Notes: generated by a model not told the origin, from the sequence alone. DNA of 64,000 bases from Ovoidimarina sp050299695 (GCA_050299695.1 JBNKWI010000001.1:68781-132780); one strand, 5' to 3'; positions 8,543 to 18,374 are shown, numbered from the stretch's first letter. Numbers and translations are program-made.

Positions 8543-9856
8543 CTAGTTCGCCGGCGACACCGCCGCCTCGGGGCCGACAACGATGAAACCCAGCTCATCG
8601 GGCCGGTAGATCCGCTTCGCCACCCGGTTCGCCTCGGCAAGCGTCACCGCGTTCACCTTGTCGTTCCGTGTCGCGATATAGTCGATCGGCAACCCGTCCA
8701 TCTGCATTCCGACGAGGATCTGCGCGATGGTCCCGTTGCCGTCGAAGCGCAGCGGATAGGCACCCGTTAGGTAGAGCTTCGCCGCCTCCAGCTCGTCCTC
8801 CGTGACGCCCTCCTCGGCAATCCGCGCCCATTCCGCGCGCACCACGTCGATCGTCTCGGGCATCCGCTCGGCCACCGTCGCTACCTGCCCGATCGCCATG
8901 GCGCCGAGATCCATCGGCACCAGATAGGCGCCGATCCCGTAGGTCAGCCCGCGCTTCTCGCGCACCTCCTGGGTCAGCCGCGAAGAGACCCCGTGGCCGC
9001 CCAGGATCTCGCTCAGAATGTAGGCCGCGAAGAAATCCGGGTCGTCGCGCTCGATACCTTCATGGCCAAAGATCGCCACTGCCTGTGGCGTGTCGAAATC
9101 GACGACCGTCTCATCCGCAGGCAGCTGGAACGTTGCCTTGGGCGGCAGCGGCGCGCCGGCCTCGGGGAGATCGCCCAGAAGCGTGTCGAGCACCGCCGAG
9201 AGCTCCTCCGGCGTGATGTCGCCCACCGCACCCACATAGACCCGGTCCTTAGCGATGACCGCCTGGAACGCCGCCACCATGTCGTCGCGGGTCAGCGCCG
9301 AGACGCTTTCGAGGCTGCCCTCCTGCGGCGTGCCGTAGGGGTGGTCGCCCCAGGCGAGTGCGTCGAACTTCGCGCGCGCGATCTCGCCCGGATCGGTGGC
9401 ATCCGAGCGGATCCCCGAGATCACCTGCGCCCGCACCCGCTCGAGCGCGTCCTCGGAGAAGGTCGGATCGGTCAGCGCCTGCTTGAGGAGAGCCACCGAG
9501 GCGTCGCGGTTCTCGGTCAGGAAGCGGAACGAGACCGAGAGCGTGTCGCGGCCGCTGTCAAAGCGCATCGAGGACGCGAACGCCTCGCGCGCCGCTGCGA
9601 ATTCCTGGCTGTCCATCTCGCCAGAGCCTTCCTCGATCAGCCCGGTCATCAGGTTGACCGCGCCGCGCTTGCCCGGCGCATCGAGAGAGGTGCCGCCGTG
9701 GAACCGGATTTCGATAGCCGCGAAAGGAATCGAATGCTCCTCGACCAGCCAGGCAGTGAACCCGCCCGGGGTTTTCACGTCTTCGATATCAACGGCGGCC
9801 ATGCCAGAAAGCGGCAGAAACGCCGTGACGACGGCGGCGAAAACGGCGCGGATCAT
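8543..9856 (-). CDS. M16-family peptidase-like protein lacking the zinc site
   Basis: A 437-residue secreted M16 (pitrilysin/insulinase-like) protein with an N-terminal signal peptide (about residues 1-20, ending SGMAA). In place of the HxxEH metal site it has the sequence GLIEEGSGE, so it is probably the non-catalytic partner of the adjacent M16 protein; such pairs form heterodimers in which the second subunit supplies the R/Y substrate-binding elements. The ATG at 9856 overlaps the upstream M16 stop (ATGA), supporting 1:1 synthesis. Likely periplasmic. Confidence 0.88.
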   Translation of the reverse strand: MIRAVFAAVVTAFLPLSGMAAVDIEDVKTPGGFTAWLVEEHSIPFAAIEIRFHGGTSLDAPGKRGAVNLMTGLIEEGSGEMDSQEFAAAREAFASSMRFDSGRDTLSVSFRFLTENRDASVALLKQALTDPTFSEDALERVRAQVISGIRSDATDPGEIARAKFDALAWGDHPYGTPQEGSLESVSALTRDDMVAAFQAVIAKDRVYVGAVGDITPEELSAVLDTLLGDLPEAGAPLPPKATFQLPADETVVDFDTPQAVAIFGHEGIERDDPDFFAAYILSEILGGHGVSSRLTQEVREKRGLTYGIGAYLVPMDLGAMAIGQVATVAERMPETIDVVRAEWARIAEEGVTEDELEAAKLYLTGAYPLRFDGNGTIAQILVGMQMDGLPIDYIATRNDKVNAVTLAEANRVAKRIYRPDELGFIVVGPEAAVSPAN

Positions 9857-11226
9857 TGCATCACCTCCGGTTCGGTACCCCGGGGTGCGCTCAGCCATGC
9901 GGTCACCGCTTGGCGCCGGTCCATCACCTTGCGCGCGGCCGCCATGATCTCGTCCTCCGAAATATCGGCGAGGAGATCGGGCCAGGCCTCGATATCCTCG
10001 AGCGTCAGCCCTGATGTCAGCGCGTTGCCGTAGGAATTCGCCAACCCCTCGATATCGTCCTCGCGATAGATCAGCGAGGCGCGGATCTGCGTCTTTATCC
10101 GGGCAAGCTGGTCGTCGTCGATTCCTTCCTCGAGGAACGCCGCGAGCGCCTTGTCGAGCGCCGCCTCGCCCTCGGCAAGGCTCATACCCTCGGCCGGCAC
10201 GGTGACTACGCCGAAAGTCGTCTCGTCGAGCGAAGTGCCGTCGTAGAAGGCCGAAGTATAGATCGAATCCTGCGTCTCGAACTGCAGCTTCTGCGCAAGA
10301 ACCGAGGTGATCCCCGACCCGCCCAGCACCTGCGACAACAACGTCAGCGCTGCCGCCTCGCGCTGGTCGCCCGGATTGCGCTCGGGAGCGAGATAGGTGC
10401 GGATCACCACCGGTTGCGCCACGCGCGGATCTTCCATGATGACGCGGCGCTCGGCGATCTGCGGCGGTTCGGTCACCCGGTGGCGCACATTGATCGCCGG
10501 GTTCGCAGGGATCGGTCCATAGTGCTTTTCAGCGAGCGCCCGCACCTCGTCGGGCGTCACGTCGCCCGCGACCACCAGAGTCGCGTTGTTCGGCGCATAG
10601 TGCAGCCGGTAGAAGGCGAGCGCGTCGTCGCGGGTCAGCGCCTCGACCTCGTGCTTCCAGCCGATGATCGGCTTGCCGTAGGGGTGGTTCAGGTATTGCG
10701 CCGCGCCGCGCTGTTCGGCCAGCAACGCACCCGGGTCGTTCTCGGTGCGCATGTTACGCTCTTCAAGCACCACCTGGCGTTCGGCATCCACCGATTCCGG
10801 ATCGATGATGAGATTGACCATACGGTCCGCTTCCATCTCCATCATCAGGTCCAGCCGGTCGGCCGCGACCCGCTGGAAATAGGCGGTGTAGTCCTGCGAG
10901 GTGAAGGCGTTGTCCGACCCGCCATTGGCGGCGACGGTGTCGGAAAAGACCCCCTCGGGCACCGTTTCGGTACCGTTGAACATCAGGTGTTCGAGGAAAT
11001 GCGCGAGGCCCGACTTGCCCGGCTCCTCGTCGGCGGCGCCGACCCGGTACCAGACCATCTGCACCACGACCGGAGCGCGGTGATCTTCCAGCACCACCAC
11101 GTCGAGCCCGTTCTCCAGCGTGAAGGACGTGACATCGGCGGCTTGGGCGGGTTTCGAAAGGGGAACGGTTGCGGCGGCACTCAGGGCGAACACGCAGGCC
11201 AGGCCTGCAACGCGTCGTCGGATCAT
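9853..11226 (-). CDS. M16-family zinc metallopeptidase (catalytic subunit)
   Basis: A 457-residue exported peptidase. Signal peptide at about residues 1-28 (ending KPAQAA), then the active site HFLEH in GLAHFLEHLMFNGTE, the inverse zinc motif HxxEH of clan ME; the downstream zinc-ligand Glu is expected in the VLEERNMR region. ATG at 11226 follows GGAGAG. It pairs with the metal-free M16 gene downstream, overlapping it by 4 bases. Probably degrades peptides in the periplasm; specificity unknown. Confidence 0.92.
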   Translation of the reverse strand: MIRRRVAGLACVFALSAAATVPLSKPAQAADVTSFTLENGLDVVVLEDHRAPVVVQMVWYRVGAADEEPGKSGLAHFLEHLMFNGTETVPEGVFSDTVAANGGSDNAFTSQDYTAYFQRVAADRLDLMMEMEADRMVNLIIDPESVDAERQVVLEERNMRTENDPGALLAEQRGAAQYLNHPYGKPIIGWKHEVEALTRDDALAFYRLHYAPNNATLVVAGDVTPDEVRALAEKHYGPIPANPAINVRHRVTEPPQIAERRVIMEDPRVAQPVVIRTYLAPERNPGDQREAAALTLLSQVLGGSGITSVLAQKLQFETQDSIYTSAFYDGTSLDETTFGVVTVPAEGMSLAEGEAALDKALAAFLEEGIDDDQLARIKTQIRASLIYREDDIEGLANSYGNALTSGLTLEDIEAWPDLLADISEDEIMAAARKVMDRRQAVTAWLSAPRGTEPEVMQ

Positions 11227-11305
11227 CGGCGGTCTCTCCGTCTGCTCTGGGCGACAGGTACGTCGTTCCCGCGCCGGTTCAACCCCACCCAAGGTCTTGT
11301 GATCG

Positions 11306-11824
11306 CTATTCTTCCGCCGGGGGCGGCGGCGCCGCGGGCGTGGCCACGCCCAACCTTCTGAATCGTTCGAGCTCCTGGTGCTGGTCGAGCGACTGGCTCT
11401 CGTAGGCGCCATAGTAGAGGTTCACGTTGAACGCGCGCTCGAGAACCCGCCCGTCATTGGCCTTGCGGAAGGCCAGATCCTCGGTGGCCAGCGCCGAACG
11501 GATGTCGGGGGACACTCCGTTCCGCGTGGCATAGGCAACGAGCGCGCCATCGGTGCCGCCCCGGTTCGTCGCAGCTGCGTTGCCGCCGAGCGCGGCCACC
11601 GCGTCGGCCTCGGGCCGCGCGTCGGCGAGGTTCGCGCCGCCCGGCGTCGGCGCCGGGAGTGCGGCCATGTCGGCCGGCATCTCCAGTGGCCGCGTCGGCA
11701 GGACCGAGAACTCGTCCGGCCCGTCGCTCGCGGGGACCACCAGAAGATCCGGCGTGCCGCGGGCACAACCCGCCAGCGCCAGCGCGCAGCCCAGTATGAT
11801 CGTTGCCCGTCCTATGCCCGTCAT
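11306..11824 (-). CDS. DUF3035 lipoprotein (possible BamF-type outer-membrane assembly subunit)
   Basis: A 172-residue lipoprotein: signal peptide with lipobox LAGC at about residues 17-20, then a proline-rich segment (LPTRPLEMPADMAALPAPTPG) typical of DUF3035. As I recall, this family has been linked to BamF, an accessory lipoprotein of the beta-barrel assembly machine in alphaproteobacteria; I rate that link as likely, not certain. ATG 11824 is preceded by GGGAGG. Between lspA, which would process its signal peptide, and the M16 pair. Confidence 0.8.
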   Translation of the reverse strand: MTGIGRATIILGCALALAGCARGTPDLLVVPASDGPDEFSVLPTRPLEMPADMAALPAPTPGGANLADARPEADAVAALGGNAAATNRGGTDGALVAYATRNGVSPDIRSALATEDLAFRKANDGRVLERAFNVNLYYGAYESQSLDQHQELERFRRLGVATPAAPPPPAEE

Positions 11825-11849
11825 CGGCCCTCCCGGTCTCCCGCGCCTT

Positions 11850-12341
11850 CTAGCCGCTTTTGTCGGCCGCGTCACGCGCTCCGCTCCGGCCGGTGAAGAG
11901 GATCAGCCCGACCGCGCCCGCGAAGATCGCGATGTCCGCCACGTTGAACGACGAGGGGTTTTCCCAGCCGCAGCAGGACATGTTGAGAAAATCCGCCACG
12001 GCGCCGTAGATCACCCGGTCGATCACGTTGCCGAGCGCCCCGCCCACGAGGAGCCCCGCCGAGATCCGCGACCAGAGGCCCTCGGGCTCGCGCCGGACCC
12101 ACCAGACAACCCAGCCCACGATCGCCAGCGCCAGGACGACGAAGCCCCAGCGCACGAGCTCGCTGTGGGAGGCGAACAGGCCGAAATTGATGCCCCGGTT
12201 CCAGGCCATGCGGAAATTCAGGTAGGGCGGCAAGACGTCGAGGGATTTGACGTCGTCCAGTCCCATGAGGTGCACGATGACGATCTTCGACAGCTGGTCG
12301 AGGCAAAAGACCGCCAGTGCCACCAGTGCCATCACCCGCAT
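11850..12341 (-). CDS. lspA: Lipoprotein signal peptidase (signal peptidase II)
   Basis: A 163-residue inner-membrane aspartic protease that removes signal peptides from prolipoproteins. Four hydrophobic segments are visible, and both catalytic aspartates lie in the conserved boxes GNVIDRV and FNVADIAIF; the NxxxNxGxxF box reads AWNRGINFGLF. I chose ATG 12341 because GGGAG lies about 10 bases upstream; an in-frame ATG at 12374 would add 11 hydrophilic residues and has a poor ribosome-binding site. Confidence 0.95.
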   Translation of the reverse strand: MRVMALVALAVFCLDQLSKIVIVHLMGLDDVKSLDVLPPYLNFRMAWNRGINFGLFASHSELVRWGFVVLALAIVGWVVWWVRREPEGLWSRISAGLLVGGALGNVIDRVIYGAVADFLNMSCCGWENPSSFNVADIAIFAGAVGLILFTGRSGARDAADKSG

Positions 12342-12474
12342 GTTTCGCCCGCTCCCAAACCGTTCCCGAGCCATAGCGGCCCCGGCGCCACGCGCAACCC
12401 TCGCGTTCCGCCTCCTTCCCTTTCGGGAGTGGACGAGCGGCAACCCGGCGTCTCGTCGTCAATGGCACGCGACC

Positions 12475-14061
12475 TCAGTGCCGGAAGTGCCGCATGCCGG
12501 TGAACACCATGGCGAGGCCGGCATCGTCCGCCGCCGCGATCACCTCGTCGTCGCGCATCGAGCCGCCGGGCTGGATCACAGCCGTCGCCCCGGCCTCGGC
12601 CAGCGTCAGGAGCCCGTCGGGGAACGGAAAGAACGCGTCCGAGGCCACCGCCGACCCGATGGTCGGTGCCTCGGCCATGCCCAGCATCTCGGCCATGTCG
12701 CCCGCCTTCCGTGCCGCGATCCGCGCCGAGTCCACCCGGCTCATCTGTCCCGCGCCGATCCCCACCGTCGCGCCGCCCTTGGCATAGACGATGGCGTTCG
12801 ACTTCACATGCTTCGCCACGGTCCAGGCGAACATGAGATCCGCCATCTCCGCCTCGGTCGGCGCGCGCTTCGTCACCACCTTCAGTTCCCCGCCGGTCAG
12901 CGCGGCGTCGCGATCCTGCACCAGGAACCCGCCCGAGACCTGCTTGATCGCCAGCCCTGGCGCCGCGGGATCGGCCAGTGCGCCGGTGGTCAGGAGGCGG
13001 AGGTTCTTCTTCGCCGCGAAGACCGCCACGGCGTCGGCATCCGCCTCGGGCGCGATCACCACTTCGGTGAAGATCTCGCAGATCTCCTCGGCCGTCTCCC
13101 GGTCGAGCGCCCGGTTCAGCGCCACGATCCCGCCGAAGGCCGAGACCCGGTCGCAATCGTAGGCCTTCTTGTAGGCCTCCAGAACGCTCCCACCGCGCGC
13201 CACGCCGCAGGGGTTCGCGTGCTTGATGATCGCGCAGGCTGGCCCGTCGGCGGGCAGGAATTCCGACACCAGCTCGAACGCCGCATCGGTGTCGTTGATG
13301 TTGTTGTAGGAAAGCTGCTTGCCCTGCACCTGCCGTGCGGTCGCGACGCCCGGCCGGTTCTCGGCCGTCAGATAGATCGAGGCCTGCTGGTGCGGGTTCT
13401 CGCCGTAGCGCAGCCCCTGCGCCAGCGTACCGGCGAAGGCGCGGCGGCGCGGCGCGGTGTCGCCGAGCGCGGCGGCCATCCAAGAGGACACTGCCGCGTC
13501 ATAGGCGCCGGTCCGGGCATAGGCCCTCGCCGCCATGCCCTGCCGGAACGGATAGGAGGTCGCACCGCCCTGCGCCTCCAGCTCGGCCAGCACCGCGCCG
13601 TAATCCTCGGTATCGGTGACCACCGTCGTAAAGGCGTGGTTCTTGGCGCCCGCACGGATCATCGCCGGGCCGCCGATGTCGATATTCTCGATGCAGGCGT
13701 CGTAGTCCGCGCCCTTCGCCACCGTCGCCTCGAACGGGTAGAGGTTCACCACCAGAAGGTCGATCGCCGCGATATCGTGTTCTGCCATGGCCGCCGCATG
13801 CTCCGGGTTGTCCCGGAGCGCCAGAAGCCCGCCATGCACCTTGGGATGCAGCGTCTTTACCCGCCCGTCCATCATCTCCGGAAAACCGGTCAGATCGGAG
13901 ACGTCCCGCACCGCCAGCCCTGCGGCGCGGAGCGCCGTGGCGGTGCCGCCGGTGGAGACCAACTCCACGCCGCGCGTGGCGAGCGCCTCTGCGAAGGGCA
14001 CCAGCCCGGTCTTGTCGGAAACGGAAATCAGCGCGCGTTTCAGCGGTACCAGTTCGGCCAT
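12475..14061 (-). CDS. purH: Bifunctional AICAR transformylase / IMP cyclohydrolase
   Basis: A 528-residue enzyme for the last two steps of IMP synthesis. The N-terminal IMP cyclohydrolase domain begins KRALISVSDKTGLVPFAEAL and contains the VSTGGT motif; the transformylase domain carries RYGENPHQQA and the catalytic KHANPCGVA. Length is normal for the family. The upstream heparinase-like and rsmB genes are on the same strand; the gap to the heparinase stop is only 18 bases. Confidence 0.97.
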   Translation of the reverse strand: MAELVPLKRALISVSDKTGLVPFAEALATRGVELVSTGGTATALRAAGLAVRDVSDLTGFPEMMDGRVKTLHPKVHGGLLALRDNPEHAAAMAEHDIAAIDLLVVNLYPFEATVAKGADYDACIENIDIGGPAMIRAGAKNHAFTTVVTDTEDYGAVLAELEAQGGATSYPFRQGMAARAYARTGAYDAAVSSWMAAALGDTAPRRRAFAGTLAQGLRYGENPHQQASIYLTAENRPGVATARQVQGKQLSYNNINDTDAAFELVSEFLPADGPACAIIKHANPCGVARGGSVLEAYKKAYDCDRVSAFGGIVALNRALDRETAEEICEIFTEVVIAPEADADAVAVFAAKKNLRLLTTGALADPAAPGLAIKQVSGGFLVQDRDAALTGGELKVVTKRAPTEAEMADLMFAWTVAKHVKSNAIVYAKGGATVGIGAGQMSRVDSARIAARKAGDMAEMLGMAEAPTIGSAVASDAFFPFPDGLLTLAEAGATAVIQPGGSMRDDEVIAAADDAGLAMVFTGMRHFRH

Positions 14062-14079
14062 GTCACCCCCGGGCGGTCG

Positions 14080-15831
14080 TCAGCGGTCGCTCGCGGCCAG
14101 GTCCTCTTCGGTCACGTGGTCGCGGATATGCGCGGGGGTATCCTGTGCCTTGGCCAAGGTCCAGCCGATACGGCTGCCATAGCCCGTCGCCACCGATGAC
14201 AGCACCACCTGCTTCGTTGCCCTGGGCGAGAGCCGCCCGCGTTCGAGATAAACCGAGGGCGCCAGCGTCAGTTCCGCTGCGCCGTCGTGACGGAACACCC
14301 AGATCTCGCCCGACTTCAGCGCCATCGACACCGCCGTCCCGCCCATGTCGAGCGCCGCCTGCACGTCGGGATGCAGGTGGAACCGCACCGCGAATGGCAC
14401 GCCCACACCGCCCGCCCGATCGAACACCTTGTCGAAGATCGCTTCGGCCTCCGGCGTCAGCGCCGAAAGCGAATCGTCCCCGATCAGGCTGCGCCCGTCC
14501 GAGGCCAGCTCCAGCCGCCGATGATGGATCAGCCCATGCGTGCGCAGGTAGCCGTCATGGCTAAGCACCAGCGCCGCGATATCCTCGTCGCGCTTCGAGC
14601 AGGTCACATCCTTCGGCCCGTCGAGCAGGAGCTCGGTCTTCCGCCCGGCGATGAAACCGTGCCCACCCAGCCGCGAGGAGGAATAGCCCTCGATCGCCAA
14701 CGTCGAATGCGACGGCGTCGCGCGCCCCGCACGCCGCCAGTTCGACCCGAAGGTCTTGCCCGACCCGCAATTCACGATCACCGGCCGACGACCGCTCGTC
14801 AGCTCGAATGCGAGCGTCGAGGCGTGCCCGTCGAGCGAATGGATGTCGTGCGGCGGCTGCGCGGCGTCGATGATCGCGGTGGTGCGGCCGTGTGAGAGCC
14901 GCGCGAAGCCCATAGACAGGCCCTTGTGCCGCATGTGCCTTATGCCCGAGGCCGCCAGCGCCTGGTCGAGCCGCCCGTCGAGGCCGCGCCCCCCGCCATG
15001 GAACCGCGCCAGCCCGCCGTCGGCATGGCGCAGCGTCCTGAGCGTCGGCGCGATCCGCTGCACCGCGCTGACGAGCGGTTCGGGCGGCGTCTTCCCGGCT
15101 TCGGCCAGCGCATCCACCGTCCAGGTCAAGAGCACGAAAACGTCGAGGAGCTCCTCCGGATTGCGCGAGGGAATTCCGCCCTCCTCGTCGATCCGCGCCG
15201 CACATTCCCGCGCGATCGCCTTCACCGCAGGGGTCAGGTGCCGTTCCATCCCGGCGAGCGACAGGGCGCCCTGAATCAGCCCGGCCAGCGCCTCGAACCG
15301 GGGCAGGCCGGGATCCGCCGCCTTCCAGCGCCTTGCGAGAAAATTCGTCTGCCGGGACAAGGCCTTGAAGAAGACCTCCCCGGTTTTCGTCTCGGCCCCG
15401 TTCAGCAGGAGCACCGCGTGGCACAGCCAGCGCAGGAGCCGCCGCCCGGTCAGGTCGGGATGCCAGCCCGGCCCGGCGCCGCGCCCAAAGCGGGCCACCC
15501 AGTCATGGGTCCATTGCTGCGCCCGGTGCCGCGCGCCGAGATCGCCCACTGCCGCCAGATCGTCGAGCCACTCGAACCCGTGAACCTCCATCTCGAAGGC
15601 CTCGTCGGGCATCGGCAGGTCCCAGATCTCCGCCTCGGGTGCCTCGACGAGATAGCCCGCGAACAGGAAATTCCCCGCGCAAAGCTGCCGTCCCCGGTTG
15701 AAACTGCCAATCGTCCTGGGTTCCGGCTGGCTGGTGAACGCCTTCGCGCGCCGGCCAAGACCCGCGCCCCGCGCGTGAATCCGGTTCATGGCGCGCCAGC
15801 GGCGCGAACTCCAGTCGTGCGTCTCGGACAC
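14080..15831 (-). CDS. Heparinase II/III family protein
   Basis: About 580 residues with a C-terminal heparinase II/III-like domain (alpha/alpha-toroid plus beta-sandwich lyase fold); conserved stretches include AGNFLFAGYLVEAPEAEIWD, PHDIHSLDGHASTLAFEL and HSTLAIEGYSSSRLGG. In Rhodobacterales such genes regularly lie between rsmB and purH, as here. No signal peptide is visible, so a polysaccharide lyase role outside the cell is doubtful. The start is uncertain: GTG 15831 has a weak ribosome-binding site, ATG codons about 14 residues later are possible. Confidence 0.82.
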   Translation of the reverse strand: MSETHDWSSRRWRAMNRIHARGAGLGRRAKAFTSQPEPRTIGSFNRGRQLCAGNFLFAGYLVEAPEAEIWDLPMPDEAFEMEVHGFEWLDDLAAVGDLGARHRAQQWTHDWVARFGRGAGPGWHPDLTGRRLLRWLCHAVLLLNGAETKTGEVFFKALSRQTNFLARRWKAADPGLPRFEALAGLIQGALSLAGMERHLTPAVKAIARECAARIDEEGGIPSRNPEELLDVFVLLTWTVDALAEAGKTPPEPLVSAVQRIAPTLRTLRHADGGLARFHGGGRGLDGRLDQALAASGIRHMRHKGLSMGFARLSHGRTTAIIDAAQPPHDIHSLDGHASTLAFELTSGRRPVIVNCGSGKTFGSNWRRAGRATPSHSTLAIEGYSSSRLGGHGFIAGRKTELLLDGPKDVTCSKRDEDIAALVLSHDGYLRTHGLIHHRRLELASDGRSLIGDDSLSALTPEAEAIFDKVFDRAGGVGVPFAVRFHLHPDVQAALDMGGTAVSMALKSGEIWVFRHDGAAELTLAPSVYLERGRLSPRATKQVVLSSVATGYGSRIGWTLAKAQDTPAHIRDHVTEEDLAASDR

Positions 15832-15910
15832 GGGTCTCAGATCCTGCCTCGGCGCCGGTGGATCCGGCACGCATTGTAGTGGTGAAGTGTAACCCCTTGC
15901 GCCGCCGCTG

Positions 15911-17200
15911 TCATCGGCTGCCTGCGCCCCCGGCGGGCTTTCGCAGGGCGGCCACGAAAAACCCGTCTATCCCGCCCCGCACCGGCCAGTAATCCGGCCG
16001 GAGCCGCAGCCCCTCTGCTCCGATCCATTCGGGCTCGATCCCCGGCAGCGCCAGCGCGTCCCGGTCGAGTTCCAGCGCCGGATGCCGGGCCAGCGCCTCT
16101 CTCACCTGCCCCTCACCCTCCTCGGGCAGCAGCGAACAGGTGCAGAACACCAGCCGCCCGCCCGGCGCCAACATCTCCAGCGCCCGGTCGATCAGCTTCG
16201 CTTGCAAGGCGGCGAGGTCCTTGAGCCCGCTTGCGTCCTTGGCATGCGGCAGGTCCGGATGCCGCCGGATCGTCCCCGTCGCCGAACAGGGCGCATCGAG
16301 CAGCACCGCGTCGAACGGTGCCTCGGGCGCCCAGTCGAGCGCATCGGCCACCACGATCTCCGCCTTGAACCCGCAGCGCGCGAGGTTCTCCGAAACCCGC
16401 GCTATCCGCGCCTCGGAAATGTCGAGCGCGGAAACATGCGCGCCAGCATCCGCTAGCTGCAAGGTCTTGCCGCCCGGCGCCGCGCAGAGGTCGAGCACCC
16501 GCTCGCCGGACTTCGCCCCCAGCGCCCGCGCCGGCAGGGCCGCGGCCGCGTCCTGCACCCACCATTGCCCTGCCTCGTAGCCCGGCAGAAGTGACACCTG
16601 CCCCGGCGCCGCCAGCCGCAAGCTCCCCGTCGGCAGCAGTTCAGCACCTATGGCCCCGGCCAGGTCCAACGGCGCGCGCCGTGCCGGCGTCAGGTCCAGC
16701 GGCGCACCCGCCGCATGGGCCGCCTCCATCGCCGCGACCGCCGTTTTGCCCCAGGACGCGACCAAGGGCTTCCGCAGCCACTTCGGCAGTTCCGGCACCG
16801 GCAGCGCATCCCAGTCGGGCGGCGCGGCCGCGATCTTCCGCAGGATCGCGTTCACCAGACCCGCCTGCCCCTGTGTCTCCTCCCGCTCGCGCACCAGCGC
16901 GACCGCGGCATTCACCACGCCATGGGCCGGCGCGCCCTCGCCAAGCATCTCCCAGAGCGCCAGCCGCAAGGCGCCATGCGTCCGCACCCGGGGTTTCAGC
17001 CGCAGATGCGGCCCCAGCACCCGGTCGGCCCGCTGCGCCCAGCGCAAGGTGTCGGCCGCCAGCCGCTCTGCCCGCGCCCGCGCCTCGGGCACCAGCCCCG
17101 GCGGCAGCCGCAGTTCGCTCAGAAGCCGCCCCCCGCCCGTCACCCCGTCGATCAGATCGAGCGCCGCGCGGCGCGCGTCGAGACCCTGCGGCTCCTGCAT
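15911..17200 (-). CDS. rsmB: 16S rRNA (cytosine 967-C5)-methyltransferase RsmB-like
   Basis: A 429-residue RsmB/NOP-family RNA methyltransferase. An N-terminal NusB-like helical domain (to about residue 150) is followed by the SAM-binding box LDLCAAPGGKT, DALDW, and the two catalytic cysteines in LLDAPCSATGTIRRHPD and FCTCSLLPEEGE. ATG at 17200 is preceded by AAGGAAGGG. The divergent small DUF1674 gene starts 61 bases away. Confidence 0.93.
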   Translation of the reverse strand: MQEPQGLDARRAALDLIDGVTGGGRLLSELRLPPGLVPEARARAERLAADTLRWAQRADRVLGPHLRLKPRVRTHGALRLALWEMLGEGAPAHGVVNAAVALVREREETQGQAGLVNAILRKIAAAPPDWDALPVPELPKWLRKPLVASWGKTAVAAMEAAHAAGAPLDLTPARRAPLDLAGAIGAELLPTGSLRLAAPGQVSLLPGYEAGQWWVQDAAAALPARALGAKSGERVLDLCAAPGGKTLQLADAGAHVSALDISEARIARVSENLARCGFKAEIVVADALDWAPEAPFDAVLLDAPCSATGTIRRHPDLPHAKDASGLKDLAALQAKLIDRALEMLAPGGRLVFCTCSLLPEEGEGQVREALARHPALELDRDALALPGIEPEWIGAEGLRLRPDYWPVRGGIDGFFVAALRKPAGGAGSR

Positions 17201-17261
17201 CCTATCCCTTCCTTGCGACCGGCCCCGCGCGGGGTATATCAAGGCAGGCGACGGAACAAGG

Positions 17262-17453
17262 ATGGCCGAGCCCGTGGATACGCCGGAGAAACCCGACCTT
17301 CCCCCTGCGGCGCAACGTGCGCTTGCCGAGGCGGAAGCGCGCCGCAAGGCGGCCAAGGCGCCCGATCTGCCGCCCGAACTGGGCGGCCGCGACGGGCCCG
17401 AACCGGTTCGCTATGGCGACTGGGAGAAGAAGGGTATTGCCGTCGACTTCTGA
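17262..17453 (+). CDS. DUF1674 protein, succinate dehydrogenase assembly factor 4 (SdhAF4)-like
   Basis: A 63-residue hydrophilic protein ending RYGDWEKKGIAVDF, which is the signature C-terminus of DUF1674; eukaryotic members (SDHAF4) bind flavinated SdhA and promote its assembly into complex II. The N-terminal part is rich in Glu, Lys and Ala. ATG at 17262 follows AAGG. It is a single gene between divergent rsmB and convergent dapB. Confidence 0.88.
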   Translation: MAEPVDTPEKPDLPPAAQRALAEAEARRKAAKAPDLPPELGGRDGPEPVRYGDWEKKGIAVDF

Positions 17454-17462
17454 GCCGCGCGC

Positions 17463-18275
17463 TCAGCGCAGCCCGAGAACGTCCACCATGTCGTAGCGCC
17501 CGGGCTTCTGCCCCTGGCCCCAGAGCGCCGCCCTGAGCGCGCCGCGCGCGAAGATCGACCGGTCGGTCGCCACATGCCGCAGGATCAGCCGTTCGCCCGC
17601 GCCCGCGAAGATCACGTCGTGCTCGCCCACCACGTCGCCGCCACGGAGCGCCGCGAAGCCGATCGCGCCCGCGTTGCGCGCCCCGGTAATCCCGTCGCGC
17701 CCGCGCTCGGCCACCGCCGCAAGCGCGACGCCGCGCCCCTCCGCCGCCGCCTCGCCCAGCATCAGCGCCGTGCCCGAGGGCGCATCGACCTTGTGCCGGT
17801 GATGCATTTCCAAGATCTCGATATCGAATTCCGGGCCGAGCGCCTCGGCCACCTTGCGCGTCAGGATCGTCAGGAGATTCACACCGAGGCTCATGTTCCC
17901 CGCCTGCACGATCACCGCATGGCGCGACGCGGGCTCGAGCGCGGCAAGCTGTGCCTCGGTGAGCCCCGTCGTCCCGATCACATGGACCGCGCGCGTCTGC
18001 GCCGCCAGTGCCGCATAGTCGAGCGAGGCCGCGGGCGACGTGAAATCCAGGACCGCCTGCGCGGCCGCGAAAGGCTCGAGCGGATCGTCCGTCACCTTCA
18101 CGCCCAGTGTCGCGCCGCCCATCGCCTCACCCAGATCGCGGCCGATCCAGGCATGGCCCGCCCGGTCCACCGCGCCCACCAGACGCGCGTCGGGGCTCTC
18201 AAGCACGGTTCGGATCAGCATCTGCCCCATCCGCCCCGAGGCCCCTGTCACCACGATCCCCGGCTTCTCCGTCAT
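17463..18275 (-). CDS. dapB: 4-hydroxy-tetrahydrodipicolinate reductase
   Basis: A 270-residue NAD(P)H-dependent reductase of the lysine/diaminopimelate pathway. The Rossmann motif GASGRMGQ is at residues 11-18; the catalytic/substrate-binding region reads EMHHRHKVDAPSGTAL. ATG at 18275. An extended open frame upstream to about 18998 runs antisense through rbfA and is not part of the gene. rbfA diverges from it 99 bases away. Confidence 0.96.
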   Translation of the reverse strand: MTEKPGIVVTGASGRMGQMLIRTVLESPDARLVGAVDRAGHAWIGRDLGEAMGGATLGVKVTDDPLEPFAAAQAVLDFTSPAASLDYAALAAQTRAVHVIGTTGLTEAQLAALEPASRHAVIVQAGNMSLGVNLLTILTRKVAEALGPEFDIEILEMHHRHKVDAPSGTALMLGEAAAEGRGVALAAVAERGRDGITGARNAGAIGFAALRGGDVVGEHDVIFAGAGERLILRHVATDRSIFARGALRAALWGQGQKPGRYDMVDVLGLR

Positions 18276-18374
18276 CGCTCGCGCCCTTCCCGCTACCGGC
18301 GCTCTCCTTACCGCGCCGCGCCCGCAGCGCAAACCCCGCTTGCGACCCGCCGCGCGCTGGCCTAGATCGGAAGC

